This document shows positions 9,297 to 17,725 of a stretch of DNA of 64,000 nucleotides, one piece after another. Every line of letters starts with the position of its first letter. The first letter of the stretch is position 1. The notes below the pieces were generated by a model. It worked only from the letters and a program-made list of their open reading frames with translations, made no database searches and had not been told where the DNA came from. Source of the stretch: Pandoraea captiosa (GTDB lineage: Bacteria; Pseudomonadota; Gammaproteobacteria; Burkholderiales; Burkholderiaceae); assembly GCF_902459775.1 (NCBI RefSeq), contig NZ_CABPSQ010000004.1, forward strand, positions 186,001 through 250,000. Reading direction: 5' to 3'. The position numbers and the translations under genes were made by a program.

Positions 9297-10544
9297 CTAG
9301 GGCCGATCCGGCGCGTGAATCGCCTCCTCCACCGGGTATTTCGCCAGTTCCAGCTTCGCAATGGCATTGCGATGGACCTCGTCCGGCCCGTCGGCGAAGC
9401 GCAAGGTCCGGGCGCTGGCATAGGCATATGCCAGCGGGAAATCGCCGGACAGACCCGCCGCGCCGTGCGCCTGCATCGCCCAGTCGATCACCTGGCACGC
9501 CATGTTCGGGGCGACCACCTTGATCATCGCAATTTCGGCGCGTGCCGCCTTGTTGCCGACCGTATCCATCATGTACGCCGCCTTGAGCGTGAGCAGGCGC
9601 GCCTGCTCGATCAGACACCGCGCCTCGCCGATGCGCTCGCGCGTGACGCCCTGAGCCGCAATGGGCTTGCCGAACGCCACGCGTGAGAGCGTGCGCTGGC
9701 ACATCAGCGACAGCGCGCGCTCGGCCAGCCCGATGAGGCGCATGCAGTGATGGATTCGACCGGGGCCAAGCCGACCCTGCGCGATTTCGAAGCCACGGCC
9801 CTCGCCGAGCAGCATGTTGGTCGCAGGCACGCGCACGTCGTCGAGCACGATTTCCATGTGGCCGTGCGGGGCGTCGTCGTAGCCGAAGACGGTGAGTGGG
9901 CGAACGCGCGAGACGCCCCTGGCGTCGGCGGGGATCAGAATCATCGACTGCTGGGCGTGTTTCGGCGCATCGGGGTCTGTCTTGCCCATCACGATGTATA
10001 GCGCGCAGCGCGGATCGCCCGCGCCCGTCGACCACCATTTGCGACCGTTGACGACATAATCGTCGCCGTCGCGACGGATGCTGCATTGCACGTTGGTGGC
10101 ATCGCTCGACGCCACGTCCGGCTCCGTCATCAGAAACGCGGAGCGGATCTCGCCGCGCAGCAGGGGTTCGAGCCATTGCGCCTTTTGCGCATCGGTGGCG
10201 TAGCGCTCCAGGGTCTCCATGTTGCCGGTGTCGGGCGCATTGCAGTTGAACACTTCCGGCGCCCAGGGCACCTGTCCCATGATCTCGCACAAAGGCGCGT
10301 ATTCGACGTTGGTGAGGCCTGCGCCGCGGCCCGAGTCCGGCAGGAACAGATTCCACAGGCCCGCCTGCTGTGCGAGCGGTTTGAGACGCTCGATCACCTG
10401 GGAGGGCTGCCACGCGTCGCCACGGCGGCGGGCGACTTCGATTTCTTCGAGATAACGCTGCTCGTTCGGAAAGATGTGCGCATCGAAGAACGCCGAGAGA
10501 CGCTCACGCAGCGCTTCGACTTTCGGGCTGTAGCTGAAATCCAT
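9297..10544 (-). CDS. Acyl-CoA dehydrogenase family protein (ACAD10/11-like)
   Basis: A 415-residue flavoprotein with the usual three-domain acyl-CoA dehydrogenase layout: N-terminal helical domain ([16 protein letters not shown]), beta-domain with the FAD/substrate signatures [14 protein letters not shown] and [10 protein letters not shown], and C-terminal helical domain with [16 protein letters not shown] and [16 protein letters not shown]. The start has GGAG upstream. The sequence type, and an adjacent APH-like kinase gene in the same orientation, match the two halves of eukaryotic ACAD10/ACAD11 and the LvaC/LvaA pair of Pseudomonas levulinate catabolism. The inferred role is dehydrogenation, or phosphate elimination from 4-phosphoacyl-CoA, during breakdown of 4-hydroxy acids. 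The acyl-CoA dehydrogenase family is secure; the 4-hydroxy-acid role is inferred from context. Confidence 0.9.
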   Translation of the reverse strand: MDFSYSPKVEALRERLSAFFDAHIFPNEQRYLEEIEVARRRGDAWQPSQVIERLKPLAQQAGLWNLFLPDSGRGAGLTNVEYAPLCEIMGQVPWAPEVFNCNAPDTGNMETLERYATDAQKAQWLEPLLRGEIRSAFLMTEPDVASSDATNVQCSIRRDGDDYVVNGRKWWSTGAGDPRCALYIVMGKTDPDAPKHAQQSMILIPADARGVSRVRPLTVFGYDDAPHGHMEIVLDDVRVPATNMLLGEGRGFEIAQGRLGPGRIHHCMRLIGLAERALSLMCQRTLSRVAFGKPIAAQGVTRERIGEARCLIEQARLLTLKAAYMMDTVGNKAARAEIAMIKVVAPNMACQVIDWAMQAHGAAGLSGDFPLAYAYASARTLRFADGPDEVHRNAIAKLELAKYPVEEAIHAPDRP

Positions 10545-10577
10545 GGTGTCTCCGTTCGATGAGGTGGGTTCGCCGAT

Positions 10578-10619
10578 GTGCGTTCAATGAAGTGCGTTCA
10601 ATGAGGTGCGTTCAATGAA
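10578..10619. repeat. Three tandem 14-bp repeats
   Basis: Three head-to-tail copies of GTGCGTTCAATGAA (the middle copy ends in G) plus a partial fourth copy at 10620-10624. They lie in the gap between the acyl-CoA dehydrogenase start and the end of the kinase gene. Confidence 0.9.
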
Positions 10620-10645
10620 GTGCGGCTGCCGTGCACTGGCACTGT

Positions 10646-11782
10646 TTATGAGCGTTCCGAATGATCCGAGCCTTCCAGGCGTTCTGCGCGTTGCGCGTAA
10701 GTCCATGCCAGTTCCGCCATCGGGCGTGCGCGTCGGCCGGCGTCCATCGCTTGCTCACTCGCGGCGGTGCCGTCGCTCACGCGCTTCATGATGCCTTGCA
10801 GAATCGCCGCGATGCGAAACATGTTGTAGGCCAGATAGAAATGCCACTGCGCCGGCGGCGCGATGCCTGTGCGCTCGCTGTAGCGGCGGATATAGACATC
10901 TTCCAGGGGGATGCCGAGCGAGGGCCAGTCGAGGCCCGCGATGCCACGGAACACGCCCGGGCTCACATGCCACGCCATGCAGTGATAGCTGAAGTCGGCC
11001 AGCGGATCGCCCAGGGTAGAGAGTTCCCAGTCGAGCACGGCAAGCACGCGCGGCTCGCTTGGATGGAAGATCAGGTTGTCGAGGCGGAAGTCGCCGTGCA
11101 CGATGGTTGTGCGCTCCGGCGCTTCGGGCGTATGGGGCGAATGGGGCGGCAGGTGCGCCGGCAACCACTCGATGAGACGGTCCATGGCGTCGATGGGCAC
11201 TGTCTCCGAGGCGCGGTACTGCTTGCTCCACCGCGCAATCTGGCGTGCCATGTAGTCACCCGGCTTCCCGTACGACTCGAGACCGATCGCACGATAGTCG
11301 ACCCGGTGCAGCGCCGCAATGACGCGATTCATTTCGTCGTAGATGGCGCTGCGTTCGAGCGGCGTCATGCCGGGCAGCGACGGGTCCCACAACACGCGTC
11401 CTTCCACGAAATCCATGACGTAGAACGCGAGTCCGATCACGCCTTCGTCCTCGCAAAGCGCGCGCATTCGGGCGACGGGGACATCGGTGGCGGCCAGCGC
11501 GTGCATGACGCGATACTCGCGCTCGATGGCATGCGCCGACGGTAGCAGTTTTGCCGCAGGCGCCGGCTTGGTGCGAAGCACGTATGCGGCAGCGGGCGTC
11601 GTCAGGCGATAGGTGGGATTGGATTGGCCGCCATTGAACTGCGTGATGGCAAGCGGCCCGGCGAATCCCTCGATGTGCGAGGCGAGCCAGCGCTCGAGCG
11701 CCTCGGCATCGAAGGGCAGGCGTGTACCCAATGCGCGCTCGCCTGCAAACGCGGAAAAGTCCTGTCCAAGCTCCTCGGCCAT
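10646..11782 (-). CDS. APH-like phosphotransferase, probable 4-hydroxyacyl-CoA kinase
   Basis: A 378-residue protein of the aminoglycoside phosphotransferase/choline-kinase fold. Visible are the N-lobe (ITQFNGGQSNPTYRLTT, YVLRTKPA), the Brenner catalytic loop HGDFRLDNLIFHP and the metal-binding segment VLAVLDWELSTLGDPLADFS. This subtype (length and the LDWELSTLGDPLAD wording) is the one fused to acyl-CoA dehydrogenase in animal ACAD10/11 and called LvaA in Pseudomonas, where it phosphorylates the 4-hydroxyl of 4-hydroxyacyl-CoA. The start at 11782 has AGGAGA upstream. The partner dehydrogenase follows 101 bp downstream on the same strand. It is unlikely to confer antibiotic resistance: generic annotation as an aminoglycoside phosphotransferase would mislead. 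Confidence 0.87.
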   Translation of the reverse strand: MAEELGQDFSAFAGERALGTRLPFDAEALERWLASHIEGFAGPLAITQFNGGQSNPTYRLTTPAAAYVLRTKPAPAAKLLPSAHAIEREYRVMHALAATDVPVARMRALCEDEGVIGLAFYVMDFVEGRVLWDPSLPGMTPLERSAIYDEMNRVIAALHRVDYRAIGLESYGKPGDYMARQIARWSKQYRASETVPIDAMDRLIEWLPAHLPPHSPHTPEAPERTTIVHGDFRLDNLIFHPSEPRVLAVLDWELSTLGDPLADFSYHCMAWHVSPGVFRGIAGLDWPSLGIPLEDVYIRRYSERTGIAPPAQWHFYLAYNMFRIAAILQGIMKRVSDGTAASEQAMDAGRRARPMAELAWTYAQRAERLEGSDHSERS

Positions 11783-11907
11783 GCTGTCTCCTGCATTTCC
11801 GGTGCTGCGTTGATCCAGACTGATGCGTCAGAATATGCGTTCTGATGCGTGGGGTGCTACAGGTCTCTCAATGTGCCATGTGCGCTGCTGAGCGGGCGTG
11901 TGCCGTC

Positions 11908-12696
11908 TCAGCGCGGCAGCCGTGAGCGCACAAACGACGCAAAGATCTTTTCCATGACGGTGAGCCGATTGCCGACATGCAACGGCTGCGGCGGTGCAAA
12001 GTTCGTGAGGCGCACCACCCAGTCGTTCGGCTTGTCGCCCACGTCCAGCGCATTGATGCATGCCGGCGCCTGCGCCAACTGGCCGAGGAAAAGGCGCCCT
12101 TGCGGATGCAGGGCATGCGAGAGGATCGCGCGATTGACGCCGCCGTGCAACACGAGCAGCACGGTATCCCACGATGTGTCGGCGCGCAGTTCGGCCAGTG
12201 GCGGAATCACGCGGTCGAGCAACTCGCGCACCGATTCGCCGTTCAAAAAGCGGGTGGCTTCCGGCACCAGACCGTCGAACGCACCGAGAAACGCCTGCGC
12301 CAGGTCGGCCGGTGGCAGCTCGGAGATGCTTCCGGCACGGATTTCCTGCCAGCATGTCCACGTCTCGATGTCGACGCGTTGTCCGGTCTCGGCCAGCACG
12401 CGCTCGGCCGTCTCGCGCGTGCGCGGCAGACCGCTCACGATCACGCGGTCGAAGCGCAGATTCTCCGCGGCGAACGCGCGCCCGGCCGCAGTGGCCTGTT
12501 CGCGCCCCAGCGCGTTGAGCGACACGGTATCGGCGTCGATGGGCTTGCCGCTGTCGTCGAAATAGGTCACGTCGCCGTGGCGCATCAGGTAGATGCGTCG
12601 GCGCCCTGGCGGGGTGAACGCCAAAGGACCCGTTGCGGCGCCGGACGCGGCGCCAGGGTGATGGCTGTTGGGGGCGGAGGTGCCGGGGGAACTCAT
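11908..12696 (-). CDS. Histidine phosphatase family protein
   Basis: 262 residues with the branch-1 histidine phosphatase signature: a catalytic RHG motif (YLMRHGDVTYFDD), the second-motif arginine in VIVSGLPRTRETAE, and the C-terminal LLVLHGGVNRAIL histidine. The ~30-residue N-terminal extension is Ser/Pro/Ala-rich and probably disordered. AGGAG lies eight bases before the start. It sits between the enoyl-CoA hydratase and kinase genes in the same orientation. In this family the histidine is phosphorylated during hydrolysis of phosphate monoesters; the substrate cannot be read from sequence. Its position next to a small-molecule kinase suggests a metabolic phosphatase, but that is inference. 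Confidence 0.87.
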   Translation of the reverse strand: MSSPGTSAPNSHHPGAASGAATGPLAFTPPGRRRIYLMRHGDVTYFDDSGKPIDADTVSLNALGREQATAAGRAFAAENLRFDRVIVSGLPRTRETAERVLAETGQRVDIETWTCWQEIRAGSISELPPADLAQAFLGAFDGLVPEATRFLNGESVRELLDRVIPPLAELRADTSWDTVLLVLHGGVNRAILSHALHPQGRLFLGQLAQAPACINALDVGDKPNDWVVRLTNFAPPQPLHVGNRLTVMEKIFASFVRSRLPR

Positions 12697-12867
12697 GCGG
12701 AAATTCTCCTGATCGATGCCGGGCTGTCGGCCACAACGTCGCAGATGCCAACGACCAATATCGACGACGGGTGTCTACGAAGGGGCGCTGACGGCCGGGC
12801 TTTGACCGTCGGAAGTTGAGGGTCGGTGCACGCCAATGGTTCGTGTGCACCGGGTGTTTTCACACGA

Positions 12868-13647
12868 TCAGGTGTATTTTGCCGGACGTTTTTCGAGGAA
12901 GGCACTGATGCCTTCCAGTCCGTCGGCGTGGTGAAGCGAAGCGACGAAGTTATCGCGCTCGGCACCGAGTTGTGAGGTGAGCGTCTGACTCGCGCCGCTG
13001 TCGATGAGCGACTTGATGCGGCCGACCGCGTTCGGCGAGAGTTGCGCCAGATCCGTCGCCCAGTTCAGCGCTTCGGCACGCGCCTGTCCCGGCGCAACCA
13101 CCCGATTGACGACTCCCGCCGTGGCCAGACGTGCTGCCGACACCGGTTTGCCCTCCATCAGGATTTCCGTGGCGAGCGGGCGGGGCAGCGCCTGCGACAG
13201 GAACCACGAAGCACCGCCGTCGGGCGTGAGTCCCACCTTGACGTACGCCATGACGAACTTGGCGTTGTCGGCCGCAACGAGCAGGTCGCATGCCAGGGCG
13301 AGCGAGAACCCGGCACCGGCAGCGGCGCCTTCGACGGCCGCGATGATCGGCTTCGGGCAGGCGCGCAGCGCTTCGATCCACTCGGCCAGCGCGTCGATGC
13401 TGGCGGCCTGCACAGACGGATCCTTCTGACGATTCTCCAGCAGGCGGTTCAGGTTGCCGCCTGCGCAGAAAAAGTTGTCGGCGCCGGTGAGTACCACGGC
13501 GCGCACGGACGCGTCGCGCTCGGCGGTCGCAAGCGCCTCGACGCCGGCGGCGTACATGTCGGGGTGCAGCGCGTTGCGCGCACCTGGGTTGGACAGCGTC
13601 AGCACCAGGGTATGGTCGACGCGTTCGGCGAGCAGTTCAGCGGCCAT
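12868..13647 (-). CDS. Enoyl-CoA hydratase/isomerase family protein
   Basis: The 259-residue crotonase-fold protein begins at 13647 (MAAELLAERVDHTL); the open frame extends further upstream but that part overlaps the hydroxyacyl-CoA dehydrogenase gene in another frame and is not family-like. Crotonase features are LTGADNFFCAGGNLNRLLE (first oxyanion-hole segment), KPIIAAVEGAAAGAGFSLAL (second) and VKVGLTPDGGASWFL. A Pro-Asp-Gly-Gly arrangement at the latter place resembles hydratases of the PaaG/oxepin-CoA group. It starts 16 bp after the end of the dehydrogenase gene, so the two are co-transcribed and probably catalyse successive steps of beta-oxidation. Confidence 0.88.
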   Translation of the reverse strand: MAAELLAERVDHTLVLTLSNPGARNALHPDMYAAGVEALATAERDASVRAVVLTGADNFFCAGGNLNRLLENRQKDPSVQAASIDALAEWIEALRACPKPIIAAVEGAAAGAGFSLALACDLLVAADNAKFVMAYVKVGLTPDGGASWFLSQALPRPLATEILMEGKPVSAARLATAGVVNRVVAPGQARAEALNWATDLAQLSPNAVGRIKSLIDSGASQTLTSQLGAERDNFVASLHHADGLEGISAFLEKRPAKYT

Positions 13648-13663
13648 CAGTCGGGTCTCCGGA

Positions 13664-15220
13664 TCACTGTTCTTCGGTGAGCAGCGACACGCCGAGTTGC
13701 GCGCGACGCGTGAGCCACGGCGACGGACGATAACGCGGGTCGCCATAGAACGATTGCAGATTACGCAATACCGTGAGCAACTGGCGTGCGCCCACGGCGT
13801 CGCCCAGCGCCAGCGGGCCTTTAGCATACCCAAGGCCCAGCGTGACGGCGCGGTCGATGTCGCCCGGCGTTGCAATCCGCTGCTGTGCGATGTCCGCGCC
13901 GATATTCACGATCGTGGCGATCACGCGCTGCGCGACGAAACCGGCCGAGTCGCGGATCACCGTCACCGGCGTGCCGCCATGGGCAAAGAGCGCGTGTGCG
14001 GCGTCCCGGGCATCGCGGCTGGTCACGGGCGTGGTCATGATCGTGTGACGCTTCGCGCCCGCGAGCGGCAGCAGCGTATCGATGGCGACCGTGCGGGTGG
14101 CATCCAACCCTTGCTCGACGGCGCAGGTCGTAGCATCCAGACCGAGCGGAGTGACGACGATGAGCGCCGTGTCCGAGGGCTTGTCGCCATTTTCGAGGGT
14201 CACGCCCGTCGCACCAAGCAACTCGACCACAGCGGCAAAACCGCGCGTGTCGGCACGACTGACCCAGACGCTCGCAGGCAGCGTATCCGGCGCGGGTGCT
14301 TCGGGCGGCACTTGCTGCTTGCCGTCGACATAGCGGTAAAAGCCTTCGCCGACCTTGCGCCCGAGCAGTCCTCCGGCGAATCGTACGGCCGTGATCGGCG
14401 ACGGGCGAAAGCGCGCTTCTTCATAAAACTGGTGATAGATCGATTCCATCACCGGATGCGAGACGTCGAGTGCCGTGAGGTCGAGCAACTCGAACGTACC
14501 AAGGCGGAAACCGGCCTGTTCGCGCAGAATGCGGTCGATGTCGGCGAAGCTGGCGACGCCTTCGCCGGCAACGCGCAGACCCTCGGTATTCATGCCGCGA
14601 CCGGCGTGGTTGACGATGAAGCCAGGCATGTCCTTGCAGCGCACGGCCGTGTGACCCATGCGCTGGCCGAGCGCGAGCAGGGCGTCGCCGACTTCCGGCG
14701 CCGTGCGCAGGCCGTCGATGACTTCGACCACCTTCATGAGGGGGACCGGATTGAAGAAGTGATAACCGGCCACCCGCTCCGGGCGCTCGCACGCGGCGGC
14801 AATGGCGGTAATCGACAGCGACGACGTGTTGGAGGCCAGGATCGCGTCGGCAGCCACGATGCCTTCGAGCGAGCGGAACAGGTCGCGCTTGATTTCGAGC
14901 TTCTCGATGATCGCCTCGACGACCAGCTGGCAATCGGCCAGATCTTCCAGCGCGTTACAAGCCTGCAAACGGCCCATCGTCGCCTCGACGCTCGATGCAT
15001 CGATCTTGCCCTTCGCAGCGAGCTTGTCGAGCGTGTCGCGCAGCGCGTCCAGGGCGGCTTGTACGGCCTTCGCGTTGGTGTCGTACAGCATCACCTGCAA
15101 ACCGGCCTGAGCGGCGATCTGGGCGATGCCACGGCCCATTGCGCCGGCACCGACGATGCCCAGCACTTCGATGGCTTTGCCGGCGGTGGCCTGGGAGGGT
15201 GAGGGGGAGGATGCGGTCAT
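13664..15220 (-). CDS. paaH: 3-hydroxyacyl-CoA dehydrogenase, PaaH/PaaC type
   Basis: 518 residues, matching the long bacterial form with an N-terminal NAD domain and two C-terminal 3HCDH domains. The Rossmann motif GIVGAGAMGRG is near residues 21-31. The active-site region has ASNTSSLSITAI and GYHFFNPVPLMKVVEV (catalytic His and Asn), then KDMPGFIVNHAGRGMNTEG. A second C-terminal domain begins near RDSAGFVAQRVIATI. It oxidises 3-hydroxyacyl-CoA to 3-oxoacyl-CoA with NAD; the closest recalled relatives are PaaH of phenylacetate catabolism. No paaABCDE genes are nearby, so a more general beta-oxidation role is equally possible. It is the first gene of the minus-strand cluster. Confidence 0.87.
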   Translation of the reverse strand: MTASSPSPSQATAGKAIEVLGIVGAGAMGRGIAQIAAQAGLQVMLYDTNAKAVQAALDALRDTLDKLAAKGKIDASSVEATMGRLQACNALEDLADCQLVVEAIIEKLEIKRDLFRSLEGIVAADAILASNTSSLSITAIAAACERPERVAGYHFFNPVPLMKVVEVIDGLRTAPEVGDALLALGQRMGHTAVRCKDMPGFIVNHAGRGMNTEGLRVAGEGVASFADIDRILREQAGFRLGTFELLDLTALDVSHPVMESIYHQFYEEARFRPSPITAVRFAGGLLGRKVGEGFYRYVDGKQQVPPEAPAPDTLPASVWVSRADTRGFAAVVELLGATGVTLENGDKPSDTALIVVTPLGLDATTCAVEQGLDATRTVAIDTLLPLAGAKRHTIMTTPVTSRDARDAAHALFAHGGTPVTVIRDSAGFVAQRVIATIVNIGADIAQQRIATPGDIDRAVTLGLGYAKGPLALGDAVGARQLLTVLRNLQSFYGDPRYRPSPWLTRRAQLGVSLLTEEQ

Positions 15221-15266
15221 TCGGAATGTCTCGAGGTTGGTGTCGATTATCGTCGATCGGTATTGT

Positions 15267-15302
15267 GGTGACGGCGGCTGTGACGGCGGCTGTGACGGCG
15301 GT
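15267..15302. repeat. Three tandem 12-bp repeats upstream of paaH-like gene
   Basis: Three adjacent copies of TGTGACGGCGGC (the first starts GG, the last ends T), 47 bp upstream of the dehydrogenase start codon, so within its likely 5' untranslated region or promoter. Confidence 0.85.
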
Positions 15303-15371
15303 TGTGTCGCCGTTGTGGCGGGGCGCAGCCTGTCGGCGTTGCGTCCTCCACGTAACGCGTCATTCTATCGT

Positions 15372-15383
15372 CCGACCGGTCGG
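15372..15383. promoter_or_regulatory. Candidate TetR-type operator
   Basis: Perfect 12-bp palindrome CCGACCGGTCGG about 150 bp upstream of the acyl-CoA catabolic genes, followed by an extra TCGG. GC-rich palindromes of this form are typical of TetR-family regulators of fatty-acid and branched-chain catabolism in proteobacteria. No tetR gene is in the window, so the call rests on the palindrome and position only. Confidence 0.4.
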
Positions 15384-15675
15384 TCGGGAAATGAATTTCC
15401 TCCCGAATGACCGCGCGATGCAAACCGATGCCCAAATCACGTTGCGGCTATTGTCGCTGATCTTGCCTCCCTTGCCAGCGCTTGTTCCGCTCAGCGGTCG
15501 GCCCGACGCGTCACATGGATCACATGAGCGTGCGTGGGCAGTCGATCCGACACCGGAATTCGGGACGTTCGGGGTTGAATTTCGCTCACGAATCGTTGCG
15601 TGGTAACTGTACACTCCCGGTACCCGGCGCGCGCAATCGGATCGCAAGCGCCGGCTCACTCACATGGGAGACATC

Positions 15676-16323
15676 ATGTTGAAGCTGTACGGCTTTCCAG
15701 TCAGCAACTACTACAACAAGGTCAAGGTGGTGCTGTACGAGAAGGGCTTGCCCTTCGAGGAGTCCGAATCCATTCCGTGTCAGGACGAACCGGTGCTGCA
15801 ATGCTCGCCGCTGGGCAAGGTGCCGTATCTGCAAACGGAGCAGGGCTTTTTGTGCGAGTCGCAGGTCATTTGCGATTTCCTTGAAGTGGCGCATCCCAAC
15901 CCGGCCCTGTTCTCGGCCGATCCGTGGCGCCAGGCCAAGGAGCGCGAATTGCTCACGATGATCGAGCTGCATCTGGAGCTGGTGGTGCGTGAGGTCTACA
16001 AGCAGGCATTCTTCGGCGGCACCGTGTCGGAAGACATACGTGAGCGTACCGAAAAGCTGCTGCGCCGAAATATCGTTGCGTTCAAGCGCATTGCGAAGTT
16101 CGCGCCGTACGTGGCGGGCGAGACGTTCACGATGGTGGATATCGCTGCCGGTATCCACTTGCCGATTCTCGGCATGGCCACGCAGGCGGTGTATGGGGAA
16201 GACTTCCTGAACGCCGAAGGCATCGACTGGAAGGCCTACGGCAAGCGGCTCTCGGAGCGCGAGTCGTTCCAGCGTATGCGTGCCGAACAGAAGGCTTACC
16301 AGCAAGCCAGGAAGGCGGGGTAA
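15676..16323 (+). CDS. Glutathione S-transferase family protein
   Basis: 215 residues from ATG 15676, with GGGAG at 15666-15670; a second ATG at 15664 adds only four residues and lies over the ribosome site. The thioredoxin-fold domain shows KLYGFPVSNYYNKVKVVLYE, then PLGKVPYLQTEQG (cis-proline) and LCESQVICDFLE (Glu-Ser glutathione contact). The helical C-terminal domain has VAGETFTMVDIAAGIHLPIL. It is a soluble GST of unresolved class, probably cytoplasmic; the substrate is unknown. It is transcribed alone and followed by a strong terminator shared with the convergent aminotransferase gene. Confidence 0.9.
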   Translation: MLKLYGFPVSNYYNKVKVVLYEKGLPFEESESIPCQDEPVLQCSPLGKVPYLQTEQGFLCESQVICDFLEVAHPNPALFSADPWRQAKERELLTMIELHLELVVREVYKQAFFGGTVSEDIRERTEKLLRRNIVAFKRIAKFAPYVAGETFTMVDIAAGIHLPILGMATQAVYGEDFLNAEGIDWKAYGKRLSERESFQRMRAEQKAYQQARKAG

Positions 16324-16387
16324 CTGGCCCTAGGCCGGTGACTGGGGAATTCAGGGAGCACGTGCAGGAAAGTGTTCCCGGCGACGG

Positions 16388-16426
16388 AAAAGCGGCCGCG
16401 ATCCTGAGGATTGCGGCCGTTTTTTC
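16388..16426. terminator. Bidirectional intrinsic terminator
   Basis: A stem at 16393-16404 (CGGCCGCGATCC) pairs with 16408-16419 around a three-base loop, with an A-run before it and a T-run at 16420-16425. It sits between the plus-strand GST and the minus-strand aminotransferase. Confidence 0.88.
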
Positions 16427-16448
16427 TGGGGGCGCAAGGCCGGGAGAA

Positions 16449-17636
16449 TCAGATCTTCGCCAGGCGTGCCAGCGCTTCGCGCAGCGTGTCGTCCTGCTTG
16501 GCGAAGCAAAAGCGCACCACGCCGGACTCATGTGGCTCGTGGTAGAACGCCGAGACCGGAATGGCCGCAACGCCGATTTCTCCCGTGAGCCACAGTGCGA
16601 AGTCGGCTTCGCTCATGTCGCTGATCGCGCTGTAATCCACGCACTGGAAGTAGGTGCCTTCACAGGGCAGCAGCTTGAAGCGCGTGTTCGAGAGACCTTC
16701 GCGAAACAGATCCCGCTTCTTCTGATAGAACCCCGAGAGCTCCAGATACGGGGCAGGGTCGCGCATATAGTCGGCAAGACCGACCTGCATCGGCGTGTTG
16801 ACCGTGAACACGTTGAACTGGTGCACCTTGCGGAACTCCGCCGACAGCGCGGCCGGCGCTGCGACAAAACCGACCTTCCAGCCCGTGACGTGATACGTCT
16901 TGCCGAAGCTCGACACGATGAAGCTGCGGCGTGCGAGTTCCGGGTGACGCGCCACGCTTTCGTGCCGCTTGCCGTCGTACACCATGTGTTCGTAGACCTC
17001 ATCGGAGATCAGCAGAATGTCGGTGCCCGCTACGATCTCGGACAATTGCACAAGATCGCGCTCATGCCACACGGTGCCGCTCGGGTTGTGGGGCGTGTTG
17101 AACAGGATGAGCCGCGTGCGCGGCGTGATGGCCGCCGCCAGCTTGTCGAACGGGATGCGGAATTCCGGCGCTTCGAGCGTGATGAATACCGGCTTGCCAC
17201 CGGCCAGTTCGATGGACGGAACGTAGCTGTCATACGTCGGTTCGAACACGATCACTTCGTCGCCCGGGTGCACCGTGGCCAGAATCGCGGTGAGCAACGC
17301 CTGCGTGGCGCCGGCCGTCACCGTAATTTCGGTGTCCCAGTCGTAACGCTGACCGTAGAGCTTGCCGATCTTCTCGGCAATCGCCTGGCGCAGTGCCGGC
17401 ACGCCAGCCATCGGCGGGTACTGGTTATGGTCTTCACGCATGGCGCGCGAGACGGCGTCGACGATCTTCGGATCGCACGAGAAATCGGGGAAGCCCTGAC
17501 CGAGATTCACCGCCTGCTTCTCGGCGGCGAGGGCGGACATGACGGTGAAAATCGTGGTGCCGACGTTCGGCAGACGCGACGCGAGCGGCGGGGCGACCAG
17601 CGCAGGCGTGGTGGATCCAGTGTGAGGCGCGTTCAT
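16449..17636 (-). CDS. PLP-dependent aminotransferase, methionine aminotransferase (YbdL) type
   Basis: 395 residues of class I/II (fold type I). Features include VNLGQGFPDFSCDP near the N-terminus, NQYPPMAGVPALRQAI, the substrate/PLP segment FNTPHNPSGTVW, ISDEVYEHMVYDG and the Schiff-base lysine in SSFGKTYHVTGWKVG. This wording matches the YbdL/kynurenine-aminotransferase-like subgroup, which prefers methionine, histidine and aromatic amino acids with keto-acid partners. The enzyme is cytoplasmic. It starts at ATG 17636, facing away from the PIN gene; no operon partner is evident. Family is secure; methionine preference is inferred from similarity. Confidence 0.9.
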   Translation of the reverse strand: MNAPHTGSTTPALVAPPLASRLPNVGTTIFTVMSALAAEKQAVNLGQGFPDFSCDPKIVDAVSRAMREDHNQYPPMAGVPALRQAIAEKIGKLYGQRYDWDTEITVTAGATQALLTAILATVHPGDEVIVFEPTYDSYVPSIELAGGKPVFITLEAPEFRIPFDKLAAAITPRTRLILFNTPHNPSGTVWHERDLVQLSEIVAGTDILLISDEVYEHMVYDGKRHESVARHPELARRSFIVSSFGKTYHVTGWKVGFVAAPAALSAEFRKVHQFNVFTVNTPMQVGLADYMRDPAPYLELSGFYQKKRDLFREGLSNTRFKLLPCEGTYFQCVDYSAISDMSEADFALWLTGEIGVAAIPVSAFYHEPHESGVVRFCFAKQDDTLREALARLAKI

Positions 17637-17725
17637 GTTGACGTGGGACGATGCAGTGATCAGGCCGCCATTCTAACGCCGTCGCGCCAACCCTGCGGGC
17701 GGCGCCTTCCCTTGGTGCGACGCTG

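Noticed and set aside
10646-11782. Aminoglycoside resistance gene
   Set aside because: It has the APH fold, but the sequence type and neighbours match the ACAD10/11-LvaA metabolic kinases, not resistance enzymes.
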